Positions 51,265-60,130 of a stretch of 64,000 bases of DNA are shown here, piece by piece. The DNA is from Lentisphaerota bacterium (GTDB taxonomy: Bacteria > Verrucomicrobiota > Kiritimatiellia > UBA8416 > JAIOPI01). Every line of letters begins with the position of its first letter. The first letter of the stretch is position 1. Where the stretch lies: contig JAIOPI010000019.1 of the NCBI GenBank assembly GCA_021413965.1, forward strand, positions 68,585 through 132,584, read 5' to 3'. The translations under genes were made by a program, and so were the position numbers. A model generated the notes under the pieces. The model saw nothing but the letters and a program-made list of their open reading frames with translations, searched no databases and had not been told where the DNA came from.

Positions 51265-51731
51265 AACACGCCGTGGCCAAATTGCGAATCCTGATTGTGT
51301 CCCTGCTGCGCCAGGGCACGTCGCCCACGCCCCTGGCCGCCTGCATCGCGCTGAGCGCCGTCATCGGCGTGTTCCCAATCATCGGAGTGCCCACGCCGCT
51401 GCTCACCGTGATCGTGCTGGCGCGGCGCTGGAACCTGCCGGTCGCGCAGGCGGTGAACTACCTGGCCACCCCGTTTCAGTGGCTGCTGATCGTGCCCTGC
51501 ATCCGCATCGGCGAATGGCTGCTGCGCGCCGCGCCCATCCCGCTCTCGCCCGCCGAAATCGTCGCCCGCCTGCGCGCCGCGCCGGGCGACTTCTTCCGCG
51601 ATTTCTCCACCGCCGCCGCGCACGCCGTGCTCGGCTGGCTCGTCATCGGCGCGCCGCTGTTCCTGATCCTCTTCAGCCTGAGCCGCGCCATCCTCCGCCG
51701 CGCCACCCGCCGCCATTCAACAAATATTTAA
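51261..51731 (+). CDS. DUF2062 membrane protein
   Basis: The predicted protein has 156 residues from a GTG overlapping the fusion-gene stop (GTGA). The family pattern is clear: LLRQGTSPTPLAACIALSAV, then IGVFPIIGVPTPLLTVIVLA and NYLATPFQWLLIVPCIRIGE. Three or four membrane helices are predicted. It is the last gene of the lipid-modification run. Its function is unknown; DUF2062 proteins are often encoded with glycosyl or acyl-transfer genes. Confidence 0.85.
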   Translation: MKHAVAKLRILIVSLLRQGTSPTPLAACIALSAVIGVFPIIGVPTPLLTVIVLARRWNLPVAQAVNYLATPFQWLLIVPCIRIGEWLLRAAPIPLSPAEIVARLRAAPGDFFRDFSTAAAHAVLGWLVIGAPLFLILFSLSRAILRRATRRHSTNI

Positions 51732-51816
51732 CAGGCTCTTGACGCCGCCATGACAACCGCGGCGCGCACAGGGCGTATCCTGTCCCGTGGTGGAACCAGA
51801 CGGAGGAGGACCCGCC

Positions 51817-52371
51817 ATGCGCACACACCGTTGTTGGCCGTTCGCTTTGCTTTTCGGCCTGGCGCTGCTCAACGCCCCGCGCGCCGATGCACAAGGTGCC
51901 CTCGAACCGCCCGGCCCCCCGGGGCCCACCATGGTCACGCTGGACCAGCTTCACAGCTCACTGGACGCCGTCAACACGGCCGTGACCGGGCTGGCGACCG
52001 CCGTCGACGAGGTGGATTTCGCGGCCATCGCAGCCGCCATGGAGATGCTGACCAACAGCCTCGCCGTGATCTCGACCCAAGCCGACCTGTTGCCCCACAT
52101 GGATACCGACCTGCACGTGATGACCAATCAGCTCGCCGTGGTGGTGACCGGCATGAATGGGTTGACGAAGTCGCTCGGCGACATGGACTGGACGGACATT
52201 CTCGACATCCGCTGGAATGTCAGTGTCTTGACGAATGTCGTGGTACATGTGGAAGCGCAACTTCAACAGATGTCCCTTGCGCTGGAAGACCAACAGGCGG
52301 ACTTAGTCGAACTCCGCGCCATCGAGGCCGAGAACAACGCGCTGTTGCGGGCCTTGACGAACAGCCCATAG
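51817..52371 (+). CDS. Small secreted protein, helical, unknown family
   Basis: The predicted protein has 184 residues from the ATG at 51817 (GGAGGAGG about 7 nt upstream). A Sec signal ends RADAQGALEPPGPPGP. The rest is predicted helical with regularly spaced small and hydrophobic residues (LDAVNTAVTGLATAVDEVDF, DLHVMTNQLAVVVTGMNGLT), consistent with a coiled-coil. It shares the segment after the signal with the next gene (GALEPPGPPGPTMVTLDQLH against GPLQPPSMPQPTWVSLADLH), so the two are probably diverged paralogues. Confidence 0.75.
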   Translation: MRTHRCWPFALLFGLALLNAPRADAQGALEPPGPPGPTMVTLDQLHSSLDAVNTAVTGLATAVDEVDFAAIAAAMEMLTNSLAVISTQADLLPHMDTDLHVMTNQLAVVVTGMNGLTKSLGDMDWTDILDIRWNVSVLTNVVVHVEAQLQQMSLALEDQQADLVELRAIEAENNALLRALTNSP

Positions 52372-52383
52372 GAGGACGTCGTC

Positions 52384-52959
52384 ATGCGCTCAAGCCGATT
52401 GCCGGGAGGCTGGATTCTTGCAGCGCTCGCCGGCCTGCTGATCGCCCTGCGCGCCGCGGGCCAGGGGCCGCTGCAGCCACCGTCCATGCCACAGCCGACC
52501 TGGGTCTCGCTGGCAGACCTGCATGGCGACGCGGAGAGCCTGTGGGTCCCGGTGTCCGCCTTGACCAATGGTTTCGGCCGCGTGGACTGGCGCGCCTTGG
52601 ATGTCATGGCTGGCGGGTTTGTGGTCACCAATCTCTTAGTCCCGCCGATGCTGCCCGGCGACATGATCAGTCCCATTTCCATATCGAACCAGATCGCGTC
52701 CGCCGCGGTATCCATCGCGGGGTTGGCCGACAGCTTCGGCAGCATCGTTTCGATCAGCAATGGGTGGTGCGTCAGATGGGATCTGGTGGACGGGATCGAG
52801 GCGGATATGACATCCCTGAGTCATTCCGCGGATGTGTTGGCGGGCGACGTGGCGGAACTGGAGAACACGATCGCGGTGCGCGGCCAGTCGCTGCGGGCGT
52901 GGCGCGCAGCCGCGGAGACCAATCGCATGCTCCTGCGCGGGCTGAGGAGAGGACTATGA
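52384..52959 (+). CDS. Small secreted protein, paralogue-like to its upstream neighbour
   Basis: The predicted protein has 191 residues; the ATG follows a GGAGGACGTCGTC stretch. A signal peptide (GGWILAALAGLLIALRAAGQ) is followed by GPLQPPSMPQPTWVSLADLH, matching the preceding protein, then a helical remainder ending RAAAETNRMLLRGLRRGL. No family is recognised. Its stop overlaps the next ATG by 4 nt (ATGA), so the three secreted proteins probably form one translationally coupled operon. Confidence 0.75.
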   Translation: MRSSRLPGGWILAALAGLLIALRAAGQGPLQPPSMPQPTWVSLADLHGDAESLWVPVSALTNGFGRVDWRALDVMAGGFVVTNLLVPPMLPGDMISPISISNQIASAAVSIAGLADSFGSIVSISNGWCVRWDLVDGIEADMTSLSHSADVLAGDVAELENTIAVRGQSLRAWRAAAETNRMLLRGLRRGL

Positions 52960-53840
52960 ATTCGGTCGCGTTCAATAGCGCCGCCGTCCTGGTGTTCCTG
53001 CTCCTCGCGGCGCGTCTCCCGGCAGAGCCCACGATCACCAGGGCCAACCGCTTCAGCCATGGCGCCAACATCGGGTGGATCGACTGGCGCCCCGGCACGA
53101 ACATGGGCGCGTCAATCGGTGAGTTCTACTGTGGCGGGCAAATCTACAGCGCAAACTGCGGGTGGATCTCGCTTGGCAGCGGCAGGCCGGCGAACGGCCA
53201 TGCCTTCGGTAATCAGTCCGCCGGCGATTCCGGGGTCAATATGGATGGGGCGGGCAATCTGCGCGGCTTTGCCTACGGGGCAAACATTGGCTGGATCGCC
53301 TTCGAAAGCAACGGCGCGCCGCGCGTCGACATCCTCACCGGCGCCCTCACCGGCCACGCCTATGGCGCGAACGTGGGCTGGATCTCGTTGAGCAATGCGC
53401 AAGCTTTTGTGGAAACCGCGACGCTTGACGTGGGGCCTGACACCGACCACGACGCCATGCCGGACGCGTGGGAGTGGCGGGTGGCGGGCGGCCTGGATGC
53501 GCTGCGAGTCACGGCCGACGCCGATGCCGATGGATTGGACGATGCCGCCGAGTTTATCGCTGGCACCTCGCCGCTGAATCCGGACGATTGCCTCGCCTTC
53601 ACGGGACTGGCCGTGATGACCAATGGCGTGGCGCTCACGCTAAGTTGGGCGAGCAAACCCAATCGCCTCTATGCTGTTGAGGCGACGAGCAACCTGCTGA
53701 GCGCAGCCGCCTGGCGGGACGACGGCAGCGGTTGGCGACGGCCGGGGACGGGTGACACCTCGCAGGCGGTCGTGTTTGTCAACGCGGCACCTGCCACTGT
53801 TTACCGGATCCAGGTGCGGCGATTCGGGATGATGCCGTGA
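52956..53840 (+). CDS. Secreted GANIGWI-repeat protein with Asp-rich calcium-binding-like motifs
   Basis: The predicted protein has 294 residues from the ATG at 52956. A signal peptide (AAVLVFLLLAARLPAEP) precedes four or five repeats of the type GANIGWIDW, SANCGWISLG, GANIGWIAFE and GANVGWISLS (about 35-150). Next comes a thrombospondin-3-like Asp-rich segment, DTDHDAMPDAWEW and DADADGLDDAAEF, ending GTSPLNPDD (about 165-210). A C-terminal beta domain follows (LSWASKPNRLYAVEATSNL). The DxDxDGLxDxxEFxxGTxP pattern is common in surface proteins of PVC bacteria. Confidence 0.82.
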   Translation: MNSVAFNSAAVLVFLLLAARLPAEPTITRANRFSHGANIGWIDWRPGTNMGASIGEFYCGGQIYSANCGWISLGSGRPANGHAFGNQSAGDSGVNMDGAGNLRGFAYGANIGWIAFESNGAPRVDILTGALTGHAYGANVGWISLSNAQAFVETATLDVGPDTDHDAMPDAWEWRVAGGLDALRVTADADADGLDDAAEFIAGTSPLNPDDCLAFTGLAVMTNGVALTLSWASKPNRLYAVEATSNLLSAAAWRDDGSGWRRPGTGDTSQAVVFVNAAPATVYRIQVRRFGMMP

Positions 53841-53898
53841 ACACGCCTGGCGTCCGTGTCGTCCACGAAAGCCGTGGTCTTCCCGGTGACGGACAGCG

Positions 53899-54273
53899 TC
53901 AGAGCGTCCGCACGATCTGAACCAGGATATTGAAGGCGTGTTCGCGATCGCAGATGAGGTCTCGGTAGGTCTCCGAGTCGGCCTCGAACTGTTTGAAGAG
54001 AAACTGGCGGGACTCGGTGAGCTCCAGGGTGAGGCGGGGTTGGTGGGCGGGAGGATCGCCCAGCGGCTGGCGCGTGAGAGTCAGCACGTCGTTCACCAGA
54101 GTCGGGTATACCGCCGCACAGGTTTGCGAGGTGGAGATTTGCTTCACCAGGTCGAAAAGCGGGTGCAGATGTTCCCACCCCGGGCGCGCCACCAGGGCGC
54201 CATAGTAACGAATCAGCCCCAGCCATAGCGCCAGCGGTTTCTGCGCCTCGTCCCGGGGTTCAGGTGTGTTCAT
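53899..54273 (-). CDS. Small soluble protein of unknown function
   Basis: The predicted protein has 124 residues with no signal or membrane segment. It is mostly helical with an aromatic-rich start (LALWLGLIRYYGALVARPGW) and Leu-rich heptads toward the end (ESRQFLFKQFEADSETYRDL). No family is recognised. It is convergent with the GANIGWI-repeat gene and separated from the next gene by a hexamer repeat. Confidence 0.6.
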   Translation of the reverse strand: MNTPEPRDEAQKPLALWLGLIRYYGALVARPGWEHLHPLFDLVKQISTSQTCAAVYPTLVNDVLTLTRQPLGDPPAHQPRLTLELTESRQFLFKQFEADSETYRDLICDREHAFNILVQIVRTL

Positions 54274-54344
54274 CGATGTTAAGCTCTCTGGATGGAATGG
54301 CGATCAACTAAGCGCAGCCCAGAATTGCCATCCCAATCCCAATC

Positions 54345-54428
54345 CTGATCGTAATCGTAATCGTAATCGTAATCGTAATCGCCTCGTGTGGAATGGATTA
54401 TGATTACGATTATGATTGTGATTATGAC
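54345..54428. repeat. Inverted GTAATC hexamer microsatellite
   Basis: Five perfect GTAATC units (54351-54380) are followed, after 14 nt, by a block of degenerate reverse-complement units GATTATGATTACGATTATGA and on to 54427. The two halves can fold into a long AT-rich hairpin in otherwise GC-rich DNA. A plus-strand frame through it reads YDYDYDYDCDYD, which is an artefact of the repeat. Confidence 0.85.
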
Positions 54429-54475
54429 AGGGATGGCTGCATTCGCTTAAGTAGCCGCCATTCCCTTCTCTGGCG

Positions 54476-55546
54476 TCAGCCTTTTGCATTCATCCAGCGC
54501 CGTGCGGCGGCGAGCAGTTCGCGGCCCTCGTCAGGCGTGTCGCAAGCCGTATCGAGCATCAGGCGAGCCGGATCCAGCGCCCGCACCAGCGGCTCCACAT
54601 GCTGCTTTGGAACCTGGATGTGGACAATCTTCCCCGCGGCCTGAACCTGCCGGTAGAAGTCGAGGTGTGCGGGACCGTTGGGGGGCTCGGCGGGCGTTGG
54701 GGTGTACTGCAGGACGCGAAGATACGGCAACGAGAGCAGGCGCGGTAGATGCTGGCGGGCGTCGTGCCCGTCGAGGTGATACCAGAGCGCCCCAAAGGCC
54801 CCGGCGTATAGCGCCAGTTCGGGCAGGATGAAGGTCTCGTACATCTCGGGCGAGAGCATGCAGGAGACGTCCGACTGGCACCCTTCGAAGGGGTTCGGTG
54901 CCCAGAAGGGCATCCAGCCGGCGTTGCCGTACCACATGTGATGGCGCCCGCGGATCGCGTCGTGCAGCTGCGTGCGCGCGGCGAGCAATTCGCGCGCGCC
55001 CGTCAGGATCGCCTGACGCATCCAGTCGGGTTCGTCGATCAACGCCGTGAGAAATTGCTGTGCACCTAAGTGCATGGATATCAAATCGTTAGCCGGAAGT
55101 ATCGGGGGGCGACCGATGGCAAAATCGTCGTACCCGGCCATGTCGGTCATGCGGTTATACAGGTGCAGGAATTTCTGCACCCAGGGATTTTCAGGATCGT
55201 GGACGAACGGCGAGGGACGGGTGAAATCCACGGTCATGGGGGCATGCCAGATCGTGTGGTGGTCAAAGCGCGGCGTACCGCCGAGACAAAGGACCCAGCC
55301 GCCCATGAGCAGGTAGGAGGGAATGGCCTCGCCGCCCCACCACGTATTCTCCAGCGTCGCCAGCGCGTCGGCCCACACCCAATCCGGATCGAGCCAGCGC
55401 CGTTCAGGATCAGAAGGAGACGGTGGCCGGGGAACGCTCCTGCCACTGGGGGCGGTGACGGCGATACAGGGGCGATCCTTTACCTGTCCCCGCCAGAGCG
55501 CCGTCAGGCGTTCCTGAGCCTCAGGCCAATCGTGCTTGTACTTCAC
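54476..55546 (-). CDS. Uroporphyrinogen-decarboxylase-like (URO-D superfamily) protein
   Basis: The predicted protein has about 356 residues from a GTG at 55546 (VKYKHDWPEAQERL); an in-frame TTG at 55591 is the alternative, and neither has a clear ribosome site. The sequence has the TIM-barrel pattern of the URO-D/MtaA superfamily, with WWGGEAIPSYLLMGGW, FILPELALYAGAFGALWYHL, DGHDARQHLPRLL and AAGKIVHIQVPKQHVEPLVR. True HemE active-site motifs are not evident. Such paralogues often act as methyltransferase-related or sugar-cluster proteins in PVC bacteria, so the substrate is unknown. Confidence 0.65.
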   Translation of the reverse strand: MKYKHDWPEAQERLTALWRGQVKDRPCIAVTAPSGRSVPRPPSPSDPERRWLDPDWVWADALATLENTWWGGEAIPSYLLMGGWVLCLGGTPRFDHHTIWHAPMTVDFTRPSPFVHDPENPWVQKFLHLYNRMTDMAGYDDFAIGRPPILPANDLISMHLGAQQFLTALIDEPDWMRQAILTGARELLAARTQLHDAIRGRHHMWYGNAGWMPFWAPNPFEGCQSDVSCMLSPEMYETFILPELALYAGAFGALWYHLDGHDARQHLPRLLSLPYLRVLQYTPTPAEPPNGPAHLDFYRQVQAAGKIVHIQVPKQHVEPLVRALDPARLMLDTACDTPDEGRELLAAARRWMNAKG

Positions 55547-55680
55547 TAGCGAATCAATACTGCATGAACATATTGCCGCACAATCATTCAAATTGCCAAA
55601 TGGTCATCGGGCCGTTCATTTTCCACTTAAGCGTTTCGCTGGTGATTGCCGTGATCGTGCGAAAGCCGTAAGCTGCGGCC

Positions 55681-56346
55681 ATGACGGTACGCGAACAGTA
55701 TGATCGGGACGGTTTTTATAAGGCCGCCGGACTCTTCTCGCCCACCGAGGCGGCCGTCCTCAAGGAGGAGACGATGGCCGTCGTGCGTGAGCGGGGTCTC
55801 GGATCCCCCGAGGGCGGTCTGACGGTGTGGATGGCCGACGCGCTTGCCCCGCCCATTCGGCGTTGTGTGTGCGATCCGCGCATCGTTCGCCTGCTCCAGA
55901 AATGCATCGGCACCAGCATCGAGTTCCTGAGCGTGAAACCGGTGTTCAAGGATGGCAAAACCACTTTCGGCTCTCCCTGGCATCAGGACTGGTTTTACTG
56001 GAAAGGCACACCGAAGACGTCCATCTGGATCGCGCTGGATGCCGCCACGCCCGAGAACGGCTGCCTGCGCGTCATTCCCGGCAGTCACACACAGCTTTTT
56101 CCGCTGCGCGATGCCGCCGGCGCGCGGGCCTTTGTCCATTGCACGGATGAGGCCCAACTTTCAGGATTCCAAATTGTGGATGTATGTATGGCGCAAGGAG
56201 ATGCGCTTATATTTCATGACCGGATCCTGCACGCATCCCATACCAACACCAGCGGGCGAGACCGTTGGTCCCTGATTCCAACCTACCGCAACGCGGCGGT
56301 TGCGGACGACTCCACTGTCTGGAAAACCGCCCTGCCTGTCGAGTGA
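55681..56346 (+). CDS. Phytanoyl-CoA dioxygenase (PhyH) family protein
   Basis: The predicted 221-residue protein is a cupin-fold Fe(II)/2-oxoglutarate oxygenase. The metal ligands are visible as HQD in GSPWHQDWFYWKG and a later His in LIFHDRILHASHTNTSGRDR; the Arg of SGRDRWSLIP probably binds 2-oxoglutarate. Other family features are WIALDAATPENGCLRVIPGS and SVKPVFKDG. It is divergent from the URO-D-like gene with about 135 bp between starts. The substrate cannot be inferred. Confidence 0.88.
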   Translation: MTVREQYDRDGFYKAAGLFSPTEAAVLKEETMAVVRERGLGSPEGGLTVWMADALAPPIRRCVCDPRIVRLLQKCIGTSIEFLSVKPVFKDGKTTFGSPWHQDWFYWKGTPKTSIWIALDAATPENGCLRVIPGSHTQLFPLRDAAGARAFVHCTDEAQLSGFQIVDVCMAQGDALIFHDRILHASHTNTSGRDRWSLIPTYRNAAVADDSTVWKTALPVE

Positions 56347-56413
56347 AGCACGCAAAGGTCGCAAGGGCGGATGTTCGATTCGTGCCGGCTGCGCGCCCTT
56401 GCCGAGGGGATCG

Positions 56414-58303
56414 TCAGGCAACAGTGCGGCGGGCGATCATCACGGCCAAGATGGCGACGTCTGCGGGGTTCACGCCGGAGATGCGGGCCGCCTGGGCCAG
56501 GCTCTCGGGCCGCACGCGGGTCAGCTTCTCGCGGGCCTCGAAGCGCAGGGCTTTGATGGCGTGGTAGTCGAGGTCGAGTGGAATGCGGACATTCTCCGAC
56601 TGGCGGGCTTTTGCGATTTGGCGCGTTTCGCGCTCGATGTAGCCCTCGTACTTTACCTGGATCTCGACTTGCCGGCGAACTTCAGCGTCGAGAGTCAGGT
56701 CGGCTCCGGCCATGGCGTCGTAACGTGTGTCGGGGCTTCGCAACTGGCGCGCCAACCGATCGTCGCCACCTGCCCGTCCAGCCAGCCGGTCCAGTTCCTG
56801 AGCGATATCCCGGGCAAATCGCTCCGTTTCCTCGACGAATTCCGGCTGGACGATGCCGATCTCCTTGGCCGCCTCCAACATGCGGAAGCGGGCATTGTCC
56901 TGTCTGAGGATCAGCCGCCGCTCGGCGCGCGACGTGAACATCCGATAGGGCTCGTCCACGCCCTTGGTCACGAGATCATCGATCAACACGCCGAGATAGG
57001 CATCGTTGCGGGAAAACGTGATAGGCTTCCGCCCCAGCGCCTTGCGGGCGGCATTCATACCCGCAACAAAGCCCTGGGCAGCGGCTTCTTCGTACCCCGT
57101 GGTGCCGTTGATCTGGCCGGCAAAGAACAGATTTTCGACCAGCTTGGTCTCCAAGGTATGAAAAAGCTGAGTGGGATCTGAATAGTCGTACTCAATGGCG
57201 TAGGCCCAGGCAATGAACTGGGCGCGCTCGAACCCCGGGATGCTGTGGACGAGGCGCTCCTGCACGTCTTCCGGCAGGCTGTTGGAAATGCCGTTGGGAT
57301 AGACGAGATCCGTGTGGCGCCCTTCCGGTTCGACAAAGACGTGGTGGGTGTCCTTTTCTGAGAATTTGACCACCTTATCCTCAATGGATGGACAGTAGCG
57401 CACGCCGGTGGCTTTGATGGCGCCTCCGTAAAGGGCGCTGCGCTTCAGGTTATCGCGGATGATATCGTGCGTGACCGCGGTCGTGTGCGTCAGATAGCAC
57501 GGCATCTGGTCCGTTCCGGGTCTCCACGGTTGAAGGTGATCATGCGCTTGTTCCACGTGGAACATGGCGTCCTGCCCAGCCTTTTGTTCCACGTGGAACA
57601 GTCCATGATAGCGCCGCGCCCACCAAGAGAAGAACGGTGGCGGCACCTCGCCGGGTTGGATCTCCATCTTGGTGTAGTCCAGGCTGTCCTTGTGCAGGCG
57701 TGGCGGTGTGCCGGTCTTGAGCCGGCCCAATCGAAAGCCGAGATCGGTGAAGGACGCGCTCAACTGCTCGGCAGAAGGAATTCCGCCCCGGCCGCCCGGT
57801 GTGCAGTGATCTCCAATATGAATTCGCCCCTTGAGAAATGTTCCCGTGGTGACAACCACGGTCTTGCCCGTAATTTCAGCGCCGTCCTCCGTGGCGATGC
57901 CGCGCAGGCGCCCGCCCTCGACCCAGAGTCGCCCCGCCGTCGCGTCAACAATCTCCAAATGGGGCGTGGTCGCGATGATGGCCTGCATCCGCCGCGGATA
58001 GGCGTGCTTGTCGCACTGGACCCGCGTGGCCTGAACCGCCGGGCCGCGCCGGGTGTTCAGCGTCCGGAACTGAATGCCGGTGCAATCCGCGTTTCGGGCC
58101 ATCTCGCCACCGAGGGCATCAATCTCGAAAACCAGGTGAGACTTGGCGATGCCACCCACGGCGGGATTGCATGGCATGGTGGCAAATCCGGCGCCAGGGA
58201 TGGTCACCAGAGCCGTGTGCGCACCGGAGCGGGCCGCCGCCAGGGCGGCTTCACAGCCAGCGTGCCCCGCGCCGATCACGATGACATCAAAGGGGGTTTT
58301 CAT
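56414..58303 (-). CDS. mnmG: tRNA uridine-5-carboxymethylaminomethyl modification enzyme MnmG (GidA)
   Basis: The predicted 629-residue FAD protein modifies the wobble U34 of tRNAs with MnmE. It has the N-terminal FAD motif [20 protein letters not shown], the family block [58 protein letters not shown] and the C-terminal domain (YEGYIERE). An insertion of about 30 residues near 235-265 contains two copies of FHVEQ, each the translation of a 16-bp parS-like palindrome. MnmE is encoded about 160 bp upstream on the same strand. Confidence 0.96.
   Translation of the reverse strand: MKTPFDVIVIGAGHAGCEAALAAARSGAHTALVTIPGAGFATMPCNPAVGGIAKSHLVFEIDALGGEMARNADCTGIQFRTLNTRRGPAVQATRVQCDKHAYPRRMQAIIATTPHLEIVDATAGRLWVEGGRLRGIATEDGAEITGKTVVVTTGTFLKGRIHIGDHCTPGGRGGIPSAEQLSASFTDLGFRLGRLKTGTPPRLHKDSLDYTKMEIQPGEVPPPFFSWWARRYHGLFHVEQKAGQDAMFHVEQAHDHLQPWRPGTDQMPCYLTHTTAVTHDIIRDNLKRSALYGGAIKATGVRYCPSIEDKVVKFSEKDTHHVFVEPEGRHTDLVYPNGISNSLPEDVQERLVHSIPGFERAQFIAWAYAIEYDYSDPTQLFHTLETKLVENLFFAGQINGTTGYEEAAAQGFVAGMNAARKALGRKPITFSRNDAYLGVLIDDLVTKGVDEPYRMFTSRAERRLILRQDNARFRMLEAAKEIGIVQPEFVEETERFARDIAQELDRLAGRAGGDDRLARQLRSPDTRYDAMAGADLTLDAEVRRQVEIQVKYEGYIERETRQIAKARQSENVRIPLDLDYHAIKALRFEAREKLTRVRPESLAQAARISGVNPADVAILAVMIARRTVA
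57549..57564. promoter_or_regulatory. parS-like centromere site 1, TGTTCCACGTGGAACA
   Basis: A perfect 16-bp palindrome matching the general ParB-binding consensus TGTTnCACGTGnAACA. It lies inside mnmG in frame (FHVEQ). Confidence 0.85.
57585..57600. promoter_or_regulatory. parS-like centromere site 2, TGTTCCACGTGGAACA
   Basis: An identical 16-bp palindrome 36 bp (12 codons) from site 1, again encoding FHVEQ. A pair of identical sites is hard to explain by coding constraint. parA/parB are not in the window, but the mnmE-mnmG neighbourhood is often close to parAB and the origin. Confidence 0.85.
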
Positions 58304-58460
58304 TCAGAATGTGACGAGTTATCAACCGGGCCGTTGACACCTACCAGAGCGGGATTCACGCGTCAATTCGGCTTCCCGGTCCATCCATGAACAGGTTATT
58401 AACAAGCAGACCGAATGGCGAGCCCGCTCGCGTTAATCGGAAGGATTCTTGCATCCACGG
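58304..58460. other. mnmE-mnmG intergenic spacer with DnaA-box-like sequences
   Basis: It contains TTATCAACC (near 58319) and TTATTAACA (near 58395), which resemble the DnaA box TTATnCACA; the second is 8/9. The spacer is short and not strongly AT-rich, so it is only a weak origin candidate. Confidence 0.3.
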
Positions 58461-59843
58461 CTACTTGCCGATGCAGAAGCGGCTGAAGATGGCGTCCAGC
58501 AGTTCGGTCGAGTATTCCCGGCCGGTGATCTCGCCCAACGACTCCAGCACCGCGCGAAGATGCTCGGCGGCGAGCAAAGCCCCGTCGTTCCCCGGATCGC
58601 AAAGCGCCCCCTCCGCTTGATCCAATTCCGCCAACGCACCCGTCAGCACCGCAAAATGCCGTTCTGAGATTACCGCGTGAGGGGGAACCCCCTCCCGAAC
58701 ACCAAGAACCCCAATTAGCGCCGTCTTGATGGCCGTGACGTCCGGATCCCTCAACAGGCTGGCGCGAACGACCTTCAGTCCACCGTCGATGGCCGATTCG
58801 GAAATCCGGGTACCCAGATCACACTTGTTTACGATGACCAGACACCGGCTGGGATCGGCCGCAGCCAGACGGGCGGCATCCTCAGTCGTGAGCCCGCCGG
58901 CGGCATCGACCATATAGATGAAAACATCGGCCGTTCGGATGGCGTCTTCCGCGCGCCGGATGCCTTCACGCTCGACCCGGCAGTCCGCGTCGCGAAGTCC
59001 TGCCGTGTCGATCAGCCGGATGGGAATTTCCGCCAGAATCAATTGCTCCTCTATGGTGTCGCGCGTCGTCCCCGGAATGTCGGTGACAATGGAGCGGTCT
59101 CGCTCCAGGAGTCGATTCATCAGTGTGGACTTCCCGACATTCGGTTCGCCCGCAATGACCACGCGAGCACCCTCGCGCAAGAGGTGCCCCTCATGCCATG
59201 TCTGCACCAGGGACGTTACCTGTCCCCGCGCGGTCTGCAGGCGCGCAATCAGTCCACCTATGGTTGTGGGTGGGAGCTCGTCGTCTACAAAATCCATGGT
59301 GGCCTCAATGTCGGCCGAAAGATTTATCAAGCAATCGTAAAGTGCTTGTATAGAAGAGCTTAACGATCCACCTAACTGGTCGATGGCGACGGCTGCCGCC
59401 CGTTCGGACTGGGCGCCAATCAAGTCCGCCACGGCCTCGGCCTGCAGCAGATCGATACGCCCGTTGAGGAAGGCGCGACGGGTAAACTCGCCGGGTTCGG
59501 CCGATCGCGCCCCGCATGCCAACACGGCACGCAGTATGCGGTGAGCCGCCACCCGGCCACCATGCCCCTGGATCTCGACGACATCTTCGCAGGTGTAACT
59601 ATGTGGCGCACGGAACAGCAGGAGAATGACCTCGTCAACCGCCGCGTCGCCGGGCTCCAGTGGATTCTTCACGTGACCATATAGCATGGTACGGGGTGGC
59701 GCGTCCGAGGGTTTGGTCTTCGACGCCACCACGCGATCCGCGATAGCAAAGGCGTCTGGCCCGGACAACCGGATCACGGCAATGCCGGCCTCCCCGGGCG
59801 CCGTCGATATGGCCGCGATCGTGTCAGGGGCCAACATGCTCAT
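58461..59843 (-). CDS. mnmE: tRNA modification GTPase MnmE (TrmE)
   Basis: The predicted protein has about 460 residues; ATGs at 59849, 59843 and 59837 are all possible, and none has a clear ribosome site. The formyl-THF-binding N-terminus starts DTIAAISTAPGEAGIAVIRL and continues with VEIQGHGGRVAAHRILRAVL. The G domain has GEPNVGKSTLMNRLL, the switch segment VTDIPGTTRDTIEE, DTAGLRD and NKCD. The C-terminus ends with the catalytic motif FCIGK. It works with MnmG on tRNA U34. Confidence 0.95.
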   Translation of the reverse strand: MSMLAPDTIAAISTAPGEAGIAVIRLSGPDAFAIADRVVASKTKPSDAPPRTMLYGHVKNPLEPGDAAVDEVILLLFRAPHSYTCEDVVEIQGHGGRVAAHRILRAVLACGARSAEPGEFTRRAFLNGRIDLLQAEAVADLIGAQSERAAAVAIDQLGGSLSSSIQALYDCLINLSADIEATMDFVDDELPPTTIGGLIARLQTARGQVTSLVQTWHEGHLLREGARVVIAGEPNVGKSTLMNRLLERDRSIVTDIPGTTRDTIEEQLILAEIPIRLIDTAGLRDADCRVEREGIRRAEDAIRTADVFIYMVDAAGGLTTEDAARLAAADPSRCLVIVNKCDLGTRISESAIDGGLKVVRASLLRDPDVTAIKTALIGVLGVREGVPPHAVISERHFAVLTGALAELDQAEGALCDPGNDGALLAAEHLRAVLESLGEITGREYSTELLDAIFSRFCIGK

Positions 59844-60130
59844 CACCATGCGTAGGCCGCGCCGGCGCTTCACTCGCCGGCCCGGACCAGATCGTGCCGA
59901 GGCAAAGTCGACCCCCCGACAACCCCGTGCGGCCCAATTCGGCGTATTTCATGGAAGCCCCCGTGCGTGAACTCGTTGGAAGCGCGCCATTGTAGCCGCC
60001 GGCGGCAATCCGGCAAAGCAATACCCGCAGCGCGTCCGCAGGCGAACCTCGCTTGACGCGCGGTGCGGATGGCGAAACAATGCCATCGCGGCTTCACGAA
60101 CGGGTTCGATGGAGCCACGAGGGCATTGTC

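Noticed and set aside
54393-54644. Frame beginning with repeated Tyr-Asp residues
   Set aside because: It is the translation of the hexamer microsatellite followed by the antisense of the URO-D-like gene.
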